A DNA stretch of 64,000 nucleotides from JAICNG01 sp035249985 (GTDB lineage: Bacteria; Gemmatimonadota; Gemmatimonadetes; Gemmatimonadales; Gemmatimonadaceae): assembly GCA_035249985.1 (NCBI GenBank), contig DATFFP010000027.1, forward strand, positions 1-64,000. The letters run 5' to 3'. The translations under genes and the position numbers were made by a program. A model generated the notes under the pieces. The model saw only the letters and a program-made list of their open reading frames with translations, searched no databases and was not told the DNA's origin. Of this stretch, positions 15,677 to 22,856 are shown piece after piece. How positions within the stretch are numbered: position 1 is the first letter of the stretch; every line of letters starts with the position of its first letter.

Positions 15677-18408
15677 CGCTACTCATCGATGCAGCCCGGC
15701 TCGAGCAGCGTCGCGCAATCGCCTCCGGCCCGCTGGCCGACCTGACACGCTCTCTGCGCGCGGACCTCGAGCCTCTTCTGCGAGACGGATTCGAGGTGCC
15801 TCACGAGAAGGCGCTCCTCTCGCGGGACGGTGGACGCTGCGAGCGGGACGGCACGTTGTTGCGATTCGATCCGTACTCGCCGCGAACCCATACCTGCCCC
15901 CGCTGCGCGGGGGTGTACACTCGCGAGCGGGATTACCTCTGGTGGGTGACGTCGTACCAGCTCTGGCTCGCCGAACGGGCGGTCCATGCGGCGTCACTGC
16001 ACGCGCTCACCGGTGAACGGGCGCTTGCTCAGCTCGCGACGAGGATTCTCGATACGTACGCCGAGCGGTATCTGAGCTATCCCAATCGCGACAACGCGCT
16101 GGGACCGACTCGCGTGTTTTTCAGTACGTATCTCGAGTCCATCTGGCTCTTGCAGATCTGCGTCGCCTTGTCGTTGCTCGAAGTCGTCGGTGAAAGCGGG
16201 GGTCTCGGAGCGCGCATTCGCGAGCGGCTCATCGAGCCGAGCTCCGACCTCATCGCTTCGTTCGACGAAGGAGGCTCCAATCGGCAGGTGTGGAACGCGG
16301 CGGCGCTGCTCGCCGCGGCGCGCCTGCTCGACGACGCAGCCCTCTCGGATCGGGCCCTGTTTGGCCCGTCCGGCATTGCCGCCCATCTCGCGCGCGGACT
16401 GCTCCAGGACGGGTCGTGGTACGAGGGTGAGAACTATCATGTCTTTGCGCATCGCGGCCTCTGGTACGGTGTCGCAGTCTCCGAGGCGATCGGGTGTCCG
16501 CTGCCCCCCGAGCTCGTAAGGCGGTTCGAGGAGGGATTTGCGCTGCCGCTGCTCACCGCGATGCCGGACCTCACGATTCCATCGCGACGGGATTCGCAGT
16601 ACGCGATCTCGCTACGACAGTGGCGCTTCGCGGAAAGCTTCGAGCTCGGCCTCGCCAGGCGTGAGGACGCCCGACTCGCCGCCGCGCTTGGCCGCTTGTA
16701 CGGCGATGCGACCCTTCGTCGCGACACGGGACGATGGCGGAGCGCGGCCGACACCCAGCCTCATGAGGAAGCGTCGTCGCTCATGCGCGCCGATCTCGGG
16801 TGGCGTGGCCTGCTGTTCGCGCGAGCCGACCTTCCCCGGACGGCGGAGGCGGTTGAACGGTCGGTGCTGCTCGAGGCACAGGGGCTCGCCGTCTTTCGCC
16901 GCGATGCGGGACGCACGTACGTCGCGCTCGATTACGGTCAGAGTGGCGGAGGACACGGACACCCCGATCGTCTCAACGTGCTATTGGCGCGCGGCGCTGA
17001 TCGCATTCTCGACGACTACGGCACGGGCTCCTACGTCGACCCGTCACTGCACTGGTACCGCTCGACCCTGGCACACAACGCCCCGTTCTTCGATGGTGTC
17101 GCGCAGCAGCGGAGCTCGGGCAGACTTCTCGCGCACGACGAGCGGGACGCGGCGGGCTGGGTCGCCGCTGAAGTGCCGATGCATGGCCTCGCGCGCGACG
17201 TACAGGCGCAGCGATCGATCATCGTGATGACTGACTATGTCGTCGATCACCTCGAGTGGACGAGCAGCCGCGACGTATCCGCATTTCTTCCCATCCATGT
17301 GGCCGCCGAGGTTTCCGACCTTCGCTTTGTCGAAGAACCGCTGCGCGGTGGGACGGCGGCCGAAGACGGCTTCGTGTACCTGCACGACAGCGAGCGCGCC
17401 CGGATTCCCGAGGGCTCGATCGTGCATTTGCGCTCTCGTGGCCCCGAGACCGTGAACGCGTGGGTGGCCCCGAGCCGGTCGGCAGTCTGGTGGCGGGCGA
17501 TGGCCCCCGGTCCGCCGGGCGCGCCCGAGCGTCAACTGTCCCTCATCGAGGTGCGCGCGCAACGGGGGAGCATAACGAGCGTCTGGAGCTGGGGCGGTGC
17601 CGTGACCGGTCTCAGCGTGCCCGAGGCAATCGTCATCCACCGCGGCGATCGCGAGCGTCACGAGCACCGGCGATCGGCGACGGGATGGTCAGTCACGCTG
17701 CATGCCGGCGGCGCCCGGAGCTCCATCGACCTGGGAGGTGTTCGCCCCGCGTCTTCCCCTGGCGCGCGGGAAGCTCACATGCCGCGCGGTGACCTGCCCC
17801 TCCAGCCACTCCGTCTTCGTTCGACGCAGGGCCCGGTCACGTTCGAGCTCGGCGAAACCGCATACCGGCGGTCGGAGGCGAGCTGGCGGGACGCGGGCGC
17901 TCCTCGCGCCGAGGTCGCGCTCAGCTCCACGCAGCAATACTTCGTGATCGAAGTGGCGGTGCAGAAGCCGGAGCTCGTGGTCCGACCGCCGAACGCATCT
18001 GATCCCGCGCTCGACAACGAGCACCCCGACATCCACAGCGATGGCGTGCAGCTCTATCTCGTCGCTCGCGGGTGGGACCGTCCGGCGGCGTGGCTGGTGG
18101 TGCCCGAGGAGCCGGCACCGCGCGTGCGCACCCATGTCGTCAACGGCATGCGCGGCGATATCCCGCTCACGGCCGGATGGAGTCGCGAATCTGGGGGCTT
18201 CGCCATGCGATTCGAGATCCCGCTCGATGCGCTGGGCGGCGGCCTCAGCCTCCCGATCGCGGTCGACGTGATCGTGAACGAGATGGGGGCTGGCCGGGTG
18301 CGACGTCGTGGTCAGCTCGCGCTCAGCGGGGGCGGGGACTGGATCTACCTGCAGGGCGACCGGCAATCGCCGGCGCGATTCCTTCCGATGGTCGTCGAGC
18401 GTGGCTGA
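15673..18408 (+). CDS. Heparinase II/III-type polysaccharide lyase with C-terminal sugar-binding domain
   Basis: A 911-residue protein of the heparinase II/III superfamily, which eliminates uronate linkages in acidic polysaccharides. The GTG start overlaps the upstream stop (GTGA). Near the N terminus CERDGT...HTCPRCAGVYT forms a Cys cluster. An alpha/alpha toroid follows with GSNRQVWNAAALLAAARLL and LQDGSWYEGENYHVFAHRG (catalytic-region Tyr/His). The beta-sandwich begins near ALDYGQSGGGHGHPDRLN with its metal-binding His pair. The last about 190 residues resemble a DOMON/CBM9 sugar-binding fold. No signal peptide is obvious, so it may act on imported oligosaccharides. The exact polysaccharide is not determined. 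Confidence 0.85.
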   Translation: MTLLIDAARLEQRRAIASGPLADLTRSLRADLEPLLRDGFEVPHEKALLSRDGGRCERDGTLLRFDPYSPRTHTCPRCAGVYTRERDYLWWVTSYQLWLAERAVHAASLHALTGERALAQLATRILDTYAERYLSYPNRDNALGPTRVFFSTYLESIWLLQICVALSLLEVVGESGGLGARIRERLIEPSSDLIASFDEGGSNRQVWNAAALLAAARLLDDAALSDRALFGPSGIAAHLARGLLQDGSWYEGENYHVFAHRGLWYGVAVSEAIGCPLPPELVRRFEEGFALPLLTAMPDLTIPSRRDSQYAISLRQWRFAESFELGLARREDARLAAALGRLYGDATLRRDTGRWRSAADTQPHEEASSLMRADLGWRGLLFARADLPRTAEAVERSVLLEAQGLAVFRRDAGRTYVALDYGQSGGGHGHPDRLNVLLARGADRILDDYGTGSYVDPSLHWYRSTLAHNAPFFDGVAQQRSSGRLLAHDERDAAGWVAAEVPMHGLARDVQAQRSIIVMTDYVVDHLEWTSSRDVSAFLPIHVAAEVSDLRFVEEPLRGGTAAEDGFVYLHDSERARIPEGSIVHLRSRGPETVNAWVAPSRSAVWWRAMAPGPPGAPERQLSLIEVRAQRGSITSVWSWGGAVTGLSVPEAIVIHRGDRERHEHRRSATGWSVTLHAGGARSSIDLGGVRPASSPGAREAHMPRGDLPLQPLRLRSTQGPVTFELGETAYRRSEASWRDAGAPRAEVALSSTQQYFVIEVAVQKPELVVRPPNASDPALDNEHPDIHSDGVQLYLVARGWDRPAAWLVVPEEPAPRVRTHVVNGMRGDIPLTAGWSRESGGFAMRFEIPLDALGGGLSLPIAVDVIVNEMGAGRVRRRGQLALSGGGDWIYLQGDRQSPARFLPMVVERG

Positions 18409-19147
18409 TCCCCTCGCGCGTGTTCGAGTCGTGCTGCACGAGCCGCAGGATCCGGTGAACATCGCAGCCGTGGTGCGGGCGATGAAGAACATGGGCCTTG
18501 CCTCGCTCACCCTGGTCCGCCCCGCGGAATACGACCCCTCGCGCATCCACTTCGTAGCGCACGACAGCGACGACATCGTCGCCGCCATTCGACACTGCGA
18601 CACGATAGACGACGCCCTCGAGGGCTGTATCCACGTTGCGGCATATACCGCGCGCCAGCGCGCGGCGAAGCGACGCGTCGCCGATCCACGGTCCGCCGCG
18701 GAGGCGCTGGTGGGTTTCGCCGCCGAGGGCAGTGTGGCGCTCCTGTTCGGGCGTGAAGATCGCGGGCTCGATAACGAGTCGCTGGACCGGGCACACGTCG
18801 TGGTCACGATTCCGACCACCAACTATGCGTCTCTTAATCTGGCGCAGGCCGCGCTCATCGCCATGTACGAGCTGCGTCTCGCCGCTCCGGAGCATGCGCG
18901 GCCGCGCCGCCCTCCACGGAAGGATGCGCCGCCGGCGACGAGCGAGCAGTTCGAACGACTCTTTGCCGACGTCGAGCGGGCCCTCGTTGCCATAGACTTT
19001 TTCAAGACGCGGAACGAAGATCTCGTGTTGCGGTCGTTCCGCTCGCTCGCCTTTCGCGCCGCTCCCGACGCGCGCGAGATCGAGCTTCTGCGCGCAATGG
19101 CGATCGAGGTGTCGCGATCGCTGGAGCGCGCCCAACGGCGACCTTGA
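18401..19147 (+). CDS. trmJ: TrmJ-like SPOUT tRNA/rRNA methyltransferase
   Basis: A 248-residue SPOUT methyltransferase of the TrmJ family, which 2'-O-methylates position 32 of tRNAs using SAM. The opening VVLHEPQDPVNIAAVVRAMKN is the classical N-terminal motif. The knot region is VALLFGREDRGLDNESL followed by TIPTTNYASLNLAQAA. A C-terminal extension of about 80 residues is typical of TrmJ. The GTG at 18401 overlaps the lyase stop by 8 nt, so the RNA-modification gene is translationally tied to a carbohydrate operon. That is unusual, but nothing in the protein suggests a different activity. Confidence 0.88.
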   Translation: MADPLARVRVVLHEPQDPVNIAAVVRAMKNMGLASLTLVRPAEYDPSRIHFVAHDSDDIVAAIRHCDTIDDALEGCIHVAAYTARQRAAKRRVADPRSAAEALVGFAAEGSVALLFGREDRGLDNESLDRAHVVVTIPTTNYASLNLAQAALIAMYELRLAAPEHARPRRPPRKDAPPATSEQFERLFADVERALVAIDFFKTRNEDLVLRSFRSLAFRAAPDAREIELLRAMAIEVSRSLERAQRRP

Positions 19148-19181
19148 CGCTCGGTTCCATCGCCGCGTTCTTGTAGACGCG

Positions 19182-20399
19182 ATGGCCATTCTCGATTTCG
19201 ATCGATCCGACGAGAACGTGTGGCGCCCGCGGGCCGCCGCCATTATCCCCGGTGGGGCGTCCACGGGCAGCAAGCGCCCCGAGGCGCTGTTCGGCGAGCG
19301 CGTTGGCGAGCTGCCGACCCATTTCATGCGCGCGAGTGGCTGTCGCATCGAGACCGCCGACGGGCGCCAGCTCATCGACTGCACGATGGCTCTCGGCGCC
19401 GTCACTCTGGGGTACGCCGACGACGTCGTGACGCGGGCGGTGCTCGAAGCCGCAAGCAACGGCAACGTGTGCGGCCTGTCGCCCGCCATGGAGGTCGACG
19501 TTGCCGAGCGTCTCGCCGAGCTGATCCCGTGCGCGGAGCAGGTGCGCTTCCTCAAGACGGGCGCCGAAGCTGTGGCGGCGGCCGTGCGCATCGCGCGCGC
19601 GCATACCGGGCGCTCCGTGGTCATCGCCTGTGGGTACTTCGGATGGCTCGACTGGTCGAGCGATGCCAGCGGCGTACCGGAGAGCGTTCGCGCCGACATC
19701 GTCCGCGTGCCTTACGATGACGTCGATGCGCTCGAGACCACAGCCAAGCATCTCGGGGATCGGCTCGCGGCGATCGTTCTCGAGCCGGTGATCGAGCGAC
19801 TTCCGTCCGTCGAGTGGATCGCGGAGGCTCGCCGCGCCTGCGACGAGTCGGGCGCGGTCCTGATCTTCGACGAGATCAAAACCGGCTTTCGGCTCAAGCC
19901 GGGAGGCTATCAGGAGCTCGTGGATGTCGCGCCTGATCTCGCCGTATTCGGGAAAGCGCTCGCCAACGGCTACCCGCTGTCGGCGGTGGTGGGACGCGAG
20001 TCGGTCATGCGCGCGGCCAGCGACACCTGGATCTCATCGACGCTGGCGAGCGAGACCGTCTCGCTGGCGGCGGCACGCGCGGTCATCGAGTGGCACGCGC
20101 GCGCCGAGGTGTGCGAGTCGCTGGGCGAAATTGGTGCGGAGATGCGCTCGGCGGTCGATCGCGCGATCGTGGCGAGCCGCGTGGAAGGCGTTCGCGTCGA
20201 TGGTCTCGATCACATGTGGCTCATTCGGTTCGATTCTCCCGCGCGCGAGAGCCGGTTCCTCGAGCTCGCCGTCGATGCCGGGGTCCTGTTCAAGCGCGGC
20301 GCGTATGATTTCCCATCGCTCGCCCACGACGAGGAAGCGATCGCGGAGATCGAGAGTGCGGCGAGCTCGGCCCTCGTCCGGCTGCGCGACGAGGAGTGA
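19182..20399 (+). CDS. Class III aminotransferase, GSA-aminomutase-like
   Basis: A 405-residue PLP enzyme of the class III family, closest in layout to glutamate-1-semialdehyde aminomutase but probably a catabolic or biosynthetic aminotransferase. PLP Lys is K258 in AVFGKALANGYPLSAVVG. The cofactor Asp is in LIFDEIKTGFR, and RFLKTGAEAVAAAVRIARA contacts the phosphate. The N terminus PGGASTGSKRPEALFGER resembles HemL homologues. It sits between trmJ (34-bp gap) and an overlapping amidohydrolase gene. True HemL is normally about 430 residues, and the pairing with two amidohydrolases argues for a specialised pathway. The substrate is unknown. Confidence 0.85.
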   Translation: MAILDFDRSDENVWRPRAAAIIPGGASTGSKRPEALFGERVGELPTHFMRASGCRIETADGRQLIDCTMALGAVTLGYADDVVTRAVLEAASNGNVCGLSPAMEVDVAERLAELIPCAEQVRFLKTGAEAVAAAVRIARAHTGRSVVIACGYFGWLDWSSDASGVPESVRADIVRVPYDDVDALETTAKHLGDRLAAIVLEPVIERLPSVEWIAEARRACDESGAVLIFDEIKTGFRLKPGGYQELVDVAPDLAVFGKALANGYPLSAVVGRESVMRAASDTWISSTLASETVSLAAARAVIEWHARAEVCESLGEIGAEMRSAVDRAIVASRVEGVRVDGLDHMWLIRFDSPARESRFLELAVDAGVLFKRGAYDFPSLAHDEEAIAEIESAASSALVRLRDEE

Positions 20400-21286
20400 T
20401 CGCTCGAGTGACGAACGGGCCGCTGGCGGGGCGCGAGCCGCTCATCGAGGTTCACGCGCACTTCCTGCACGCGCGATGTGGTCGCAAGGACTGGCGGGAG
20501 CGCAACGCCTCGCGACTCCGCGCGGGTGAGCGCATGGGGATCACCGTCCACATCGCCTCCATTCTGGGCACCTGGGGGGGCACGTCACCGGTCTATTTCC
20601 CGTCGCCGCACGACGTATCACTCGGCAACGACGAGATGCTGGCGCTGCAGGAGCAGGAAGGCGATCGCGTTCGGAGCTATGTGACTGTCAATCCCAACGA
20701 TGGTGAGCACGCTCTCGCGGAGATCGACCGCTGCCTCGCCAGGGGCGCGGTCGGCATCAAGCTCGCGGCGAGTCGCCGCGCGGATGACCCGCTGCTCGAC
20801 CCGATCGCGAACGAAGCAGCGCATCGCCGCGTACCAATCCTTCAGCATATCTGGCAGCACCGGCGACGGGACTGGCCGGGACAGGAAGCGTCGGACGGGG
20901 TCGAGCTGGCGCGGCTCGCGGTGCGGCACCCCGAGGTTTCGTTCATTCTCGCGCACATCGGAGGGGGAGGGGACTGGCAACACACCCTGCCGGCGATCGC
21001 CGAGCTGCCTAACGTGTACGTCGACCTGTCCGGCAGCGGCGTCGATCGGGGAATGCTGGATCGCACGGTGGCCGCGGTGGGCGCGTCCCGAATGCTCTGG
21101 GGCTCGGACCTGACGATGGAGACGGGCCTGGCCAAGCTTTGGGCGCTCGACGTGATCGGCCTTCCAGCGGAGGACATATCCGCGATCCGATGGGGGAACG
21201 CCGCGAGGATTTTTCCTGCCGGAAGCTTTCCGGGGATCGCGACGCGTGGGACAGCCGAGTGGCGCGCGCCGGTGAGGGCGTCGTGA
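20396..21286 (+). CDS. Amidohydrolase-family TIM-barrel hydrolase
   Basis: A 296-residue member of the amidohydrolase-2 (uronate isomerase / ACMSD-like) family. The metal-binding start is EVHAHFLHARCG (HxH). Later conserved parts are GAVGIKLA, VPILQHIWQH, FILAHIGGGGDW (the second and third metal His) and RMLWGSDLTMETG (catalytic Asp). The ATG overlaps the aminotransferase stop (ATGA). The residue pattern is complete, so it is probably active. The reaction (decarboxylation, lactone or amide hydrolysis) cannot be told. It is paired with a second, divergent paralogue directly downstream. Confidence 0.82.
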   Translation: MIARVTNGPLAGREPLIEVHAHFLHARCGRKDWRERNASRLRAGERMGITVHIASILGTWGGTSPVYFPSPHDVSLGNDEMLALQEQEGDRVRSYVTVNPNDGEHALAEIDRCLARGAVGIKLAASRRADDPLLDPIANEAAHRRVPILQHIWQHRRRDWPGQEASDGVELARLAVRHPEVSFILAHIGGGGDWQHTLPAIAELPNVYVDLSGSGVDRGMLDRTVAAVGASRMLWGSDLTMETGLAKLWALDVIGLPAEDISAIRWGNAARIFPAGSFPGIATRGTAEWRAPVRAS

Positions 21287-22071
21287 CAATCGACGTGCAC
21301 ACGTGGATCGGGCCGTACCCCTTCCGCGACGTGCCGCATCCCGATCCCGAGATTCTCGTCCGCGTGCTCGAGCGTGAAGAGGTGCAGAGCGCCTGGGTTG
21401 GCCACCTGCCATCGGCGTTCTGGCGGGATCCGTCGACTGGGAATGACGCGCTTTTTCGCGCGCTGGAGCGGTGGCCCGACCTGCTGCGCCCCCTCCCGTG
21501 CATCCGGCCGGACTGGCCGGAGTGGGAGCGATCACTGCGCGCGATTGCCGACCGTCGTGTGACGGCCGTGCGCGCGTATCCTCCTCAATGGGGCTTGGGC
21601 CCGCAGGACCGCGCGATGCTGGAGCTCGCCGTCGCGTGCGGGGAGATGCGACTCGTTCTCGTGCTGACGACGCGATTCGAGGATGTGCGCCAGCGGCATT
21701 GGATGGACAGCGCCGGCGATCTGAGTGGCGCGGCGATCCGTTCGATCGTGCGCGCCAGCGAGCACGTCCACGTGCTCGTGTGTGCGGCGGGACGTGCGCT
21801 GATCGAGGAGGTTCATTGGGGGCTCACGCCGGCGGAGCGCGCTCGGATCTGGTGGGACATTTCGTGGCTGTGGGGCCCGCCGGAGGATGATCTCGCGCAT
21901 CTTCTGCGAACCTGTGGTGCCGATCGGTTCGTCTACGGCAGCGCCTGGCCCCTTCGCCTTACACAGACGCCGCGCGCGAACCTCGCATTGCTTCCCGATG
22001 ATGTCGCCGCCGTCACGCTCGCGAGCGCAGAGGAGATTGTGAAGGCGGCGCAGTTGGCGGTGGGGCGGTAG
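21283..22071 (+). CDS. Second amidohydrolase-like protein, atypical
   Basis: A 262-residue relative of the preceding gene, starting with GTG in a GTGA overlap. It begins TIDVHTWIGPYPFRD, where the canonical HxH has become HxW. It keeps an RAYPPQWGLGP barrel segment and the late RFVYGSAWPL where the catalytic SD would be GSA. Several metal ligands are therefore missing, so it may be a non-catalytic partner of the upstream enzyme or use different chemistry. The family call is by overall pattern and neighbour similarity. It is the last gene before the act operon region. Confidence 0.6.
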   Translation: MTIDVHTWIGPYPFRDVPHPDPEILVRVLEREEVQSAWVGHLPSAFWRDPSTGNDALFRALERWPDLLRPLPCIRPDWPEWERSLRAIADRRVTAVRAYPPQWGLGPQDRAMLELAVACGEMRLVLVLTTRFEDVRQRHWMDSAGDLSGAAIRSIVRASEHVHVLVCAAGRALIEEVHWGLTPAERARIWWDISWLWGPPEDDLAHLLRTCGADRFVYGSAWPLRLTQTPRANLALLPDDVAAVTLASAEEIVKAAQLAVGR

Positions 22072-22160
22072 GTCGGTGCAGTTCCTGCAGTGGCCGCGCG
22101 CGTCGTGAAATGCATGTTCGAGGGTGCATTGTTCGGTCGCGGAGCCAGGTTCTCGCCTCC

Positions 22161-22208
22161 TTCTGAATTCTGAAATCGGAATTCTGCACTCTGTCTTCTT
22201 TGCCGTTC
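22161..22208. repeat. Partial CAGAATT-family element
   Basis: TTCTGAATTCTG followed by AATTCTG-type units and TTTGCCGTTC matches one arm of the 3375-3468 element; the other arm is absent. It lies in the 244-bp leader of the act operon, upstream of the Rex-like site. The rest of 22072-22160 shows only a small AATGCA/TGCATT inverted repeat. Confidence 0.65.
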
Positions 22209-22263
22209 ACAGACCCTTGCGAAGCGCTGGGAAGTCAGAGCATTATACCCGCCGTTGAGTGGG

Positions 22264-22283
22264 CTTGTGAACAATTTCACAAG
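22264..22283. promoter_or_regulatory. Rex-type redox operator upstream of act operon
   Basis: CTTGTGAA-CAAT-TTCACAAG is a perfect 8-bp inverted repeat with a 4-nt spacer. It matches the Rex consensus TTGTGAAnnnnTTCACAA without mismatch. It lies 32 bp before the actA start and just downstream of a possible sigma-70 promoter (TTGCGA at 22217-22222, CATTAT at 22241-22246, 18-bp spacer). Rex is an NADH/NAD+ sensor that represses respiratory genes in Actinobacteria and Firmicutes. A CRP/FNR-family site is the main alternative. Confidence 0.65.
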
Positions 22284-22315
22284 ACGTCTGCCTCCGTCCA
22301 CGCACCCGGCGCGCG

Positions 22316-22852
22316 ATGACGAATAGGAAGAAGTGGGCGGTGTACCCGGGGCTTCTCGCCCTGGCCGCCGCTGCCATCCTCCTTTCCGCCGTCAGTGGCG
22401 GCTCCACGCCGCAAGGCCGCGCGCCCGAGCAGCCGATTCGCTTTCCGCACAATCCGCACGTCGTGGCGCTCCAGATGAACTGTCTGTACTGCCACAACTC
22501 CGCGAACAAATCGCCCGACCCCGGACTCCCCGCGGTGAACACCTGCATGGGATGTCACACCGTGATCGGACCCCGGCGCCCGGATGGCACCGAGCGACCA
22601 GAGCTCGCGAAGCTGCAGCAATTCGCGACCAGGAATCAGCCGATTCCGTGGGTGCGAATTCACAAGGTACCGGACTACGTGCAATTCCCGCACATGCGCC
22701 ACGTCAACGCCGGCGTCACCTGTCAGACGTGTCACGGCCAGGTGCAGGAGATGCTGCCGGTGTACCAGCAGGAGTCGCTCAACATGGGCTGGTGCGTGAA
22801 CTGTCACGTGCAGCGCCAGGTTCGGTACGACTGCAGCGTGTGTCACTACTGA
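22316..22852 (+). CDS. actA: Alternative complex III subunit ActA, pentaheme cytochrome c
   Basis: ActA is the multiheme c-type cytochrome subunit of alternative complex III (quinol:cytochrome c / HiPIP oxidoreductase). It carries electrons between ActB clusters and ActE or the terminal acceptor. The 178 residues have one N-terminal membrane helix (about 8-27) and five CxxCH haem motifs: CLYCH, CMGCH, CQTCH, CVNCH and CSVCH. Distal Met/His ligands are present in FPHNPHV and FPHMRHV. It is the first gene of the operon, with a Rex-like palindrome directly upstream. No Shine-Dalgarno is evident before the ATG. Confidence 0.93.
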   Translation: MTNRKKWAVYPGLLALAAAAILLSAVSGGSTPQGRAPEQPIRFPHNPHVVALQMNCLYCHNSANKSPDPGLPAVNTCMGCHTVIGPRRPDGTERPELAKLQQFATRNQPIPWVRIHKVPDYVQFPHMRHVNAGVTCQTCHGQVQEMLPVYQQESLNMGWCVNCHVQRQVRYDCSVCHY

Positions 22853-22856
22853 GCCG

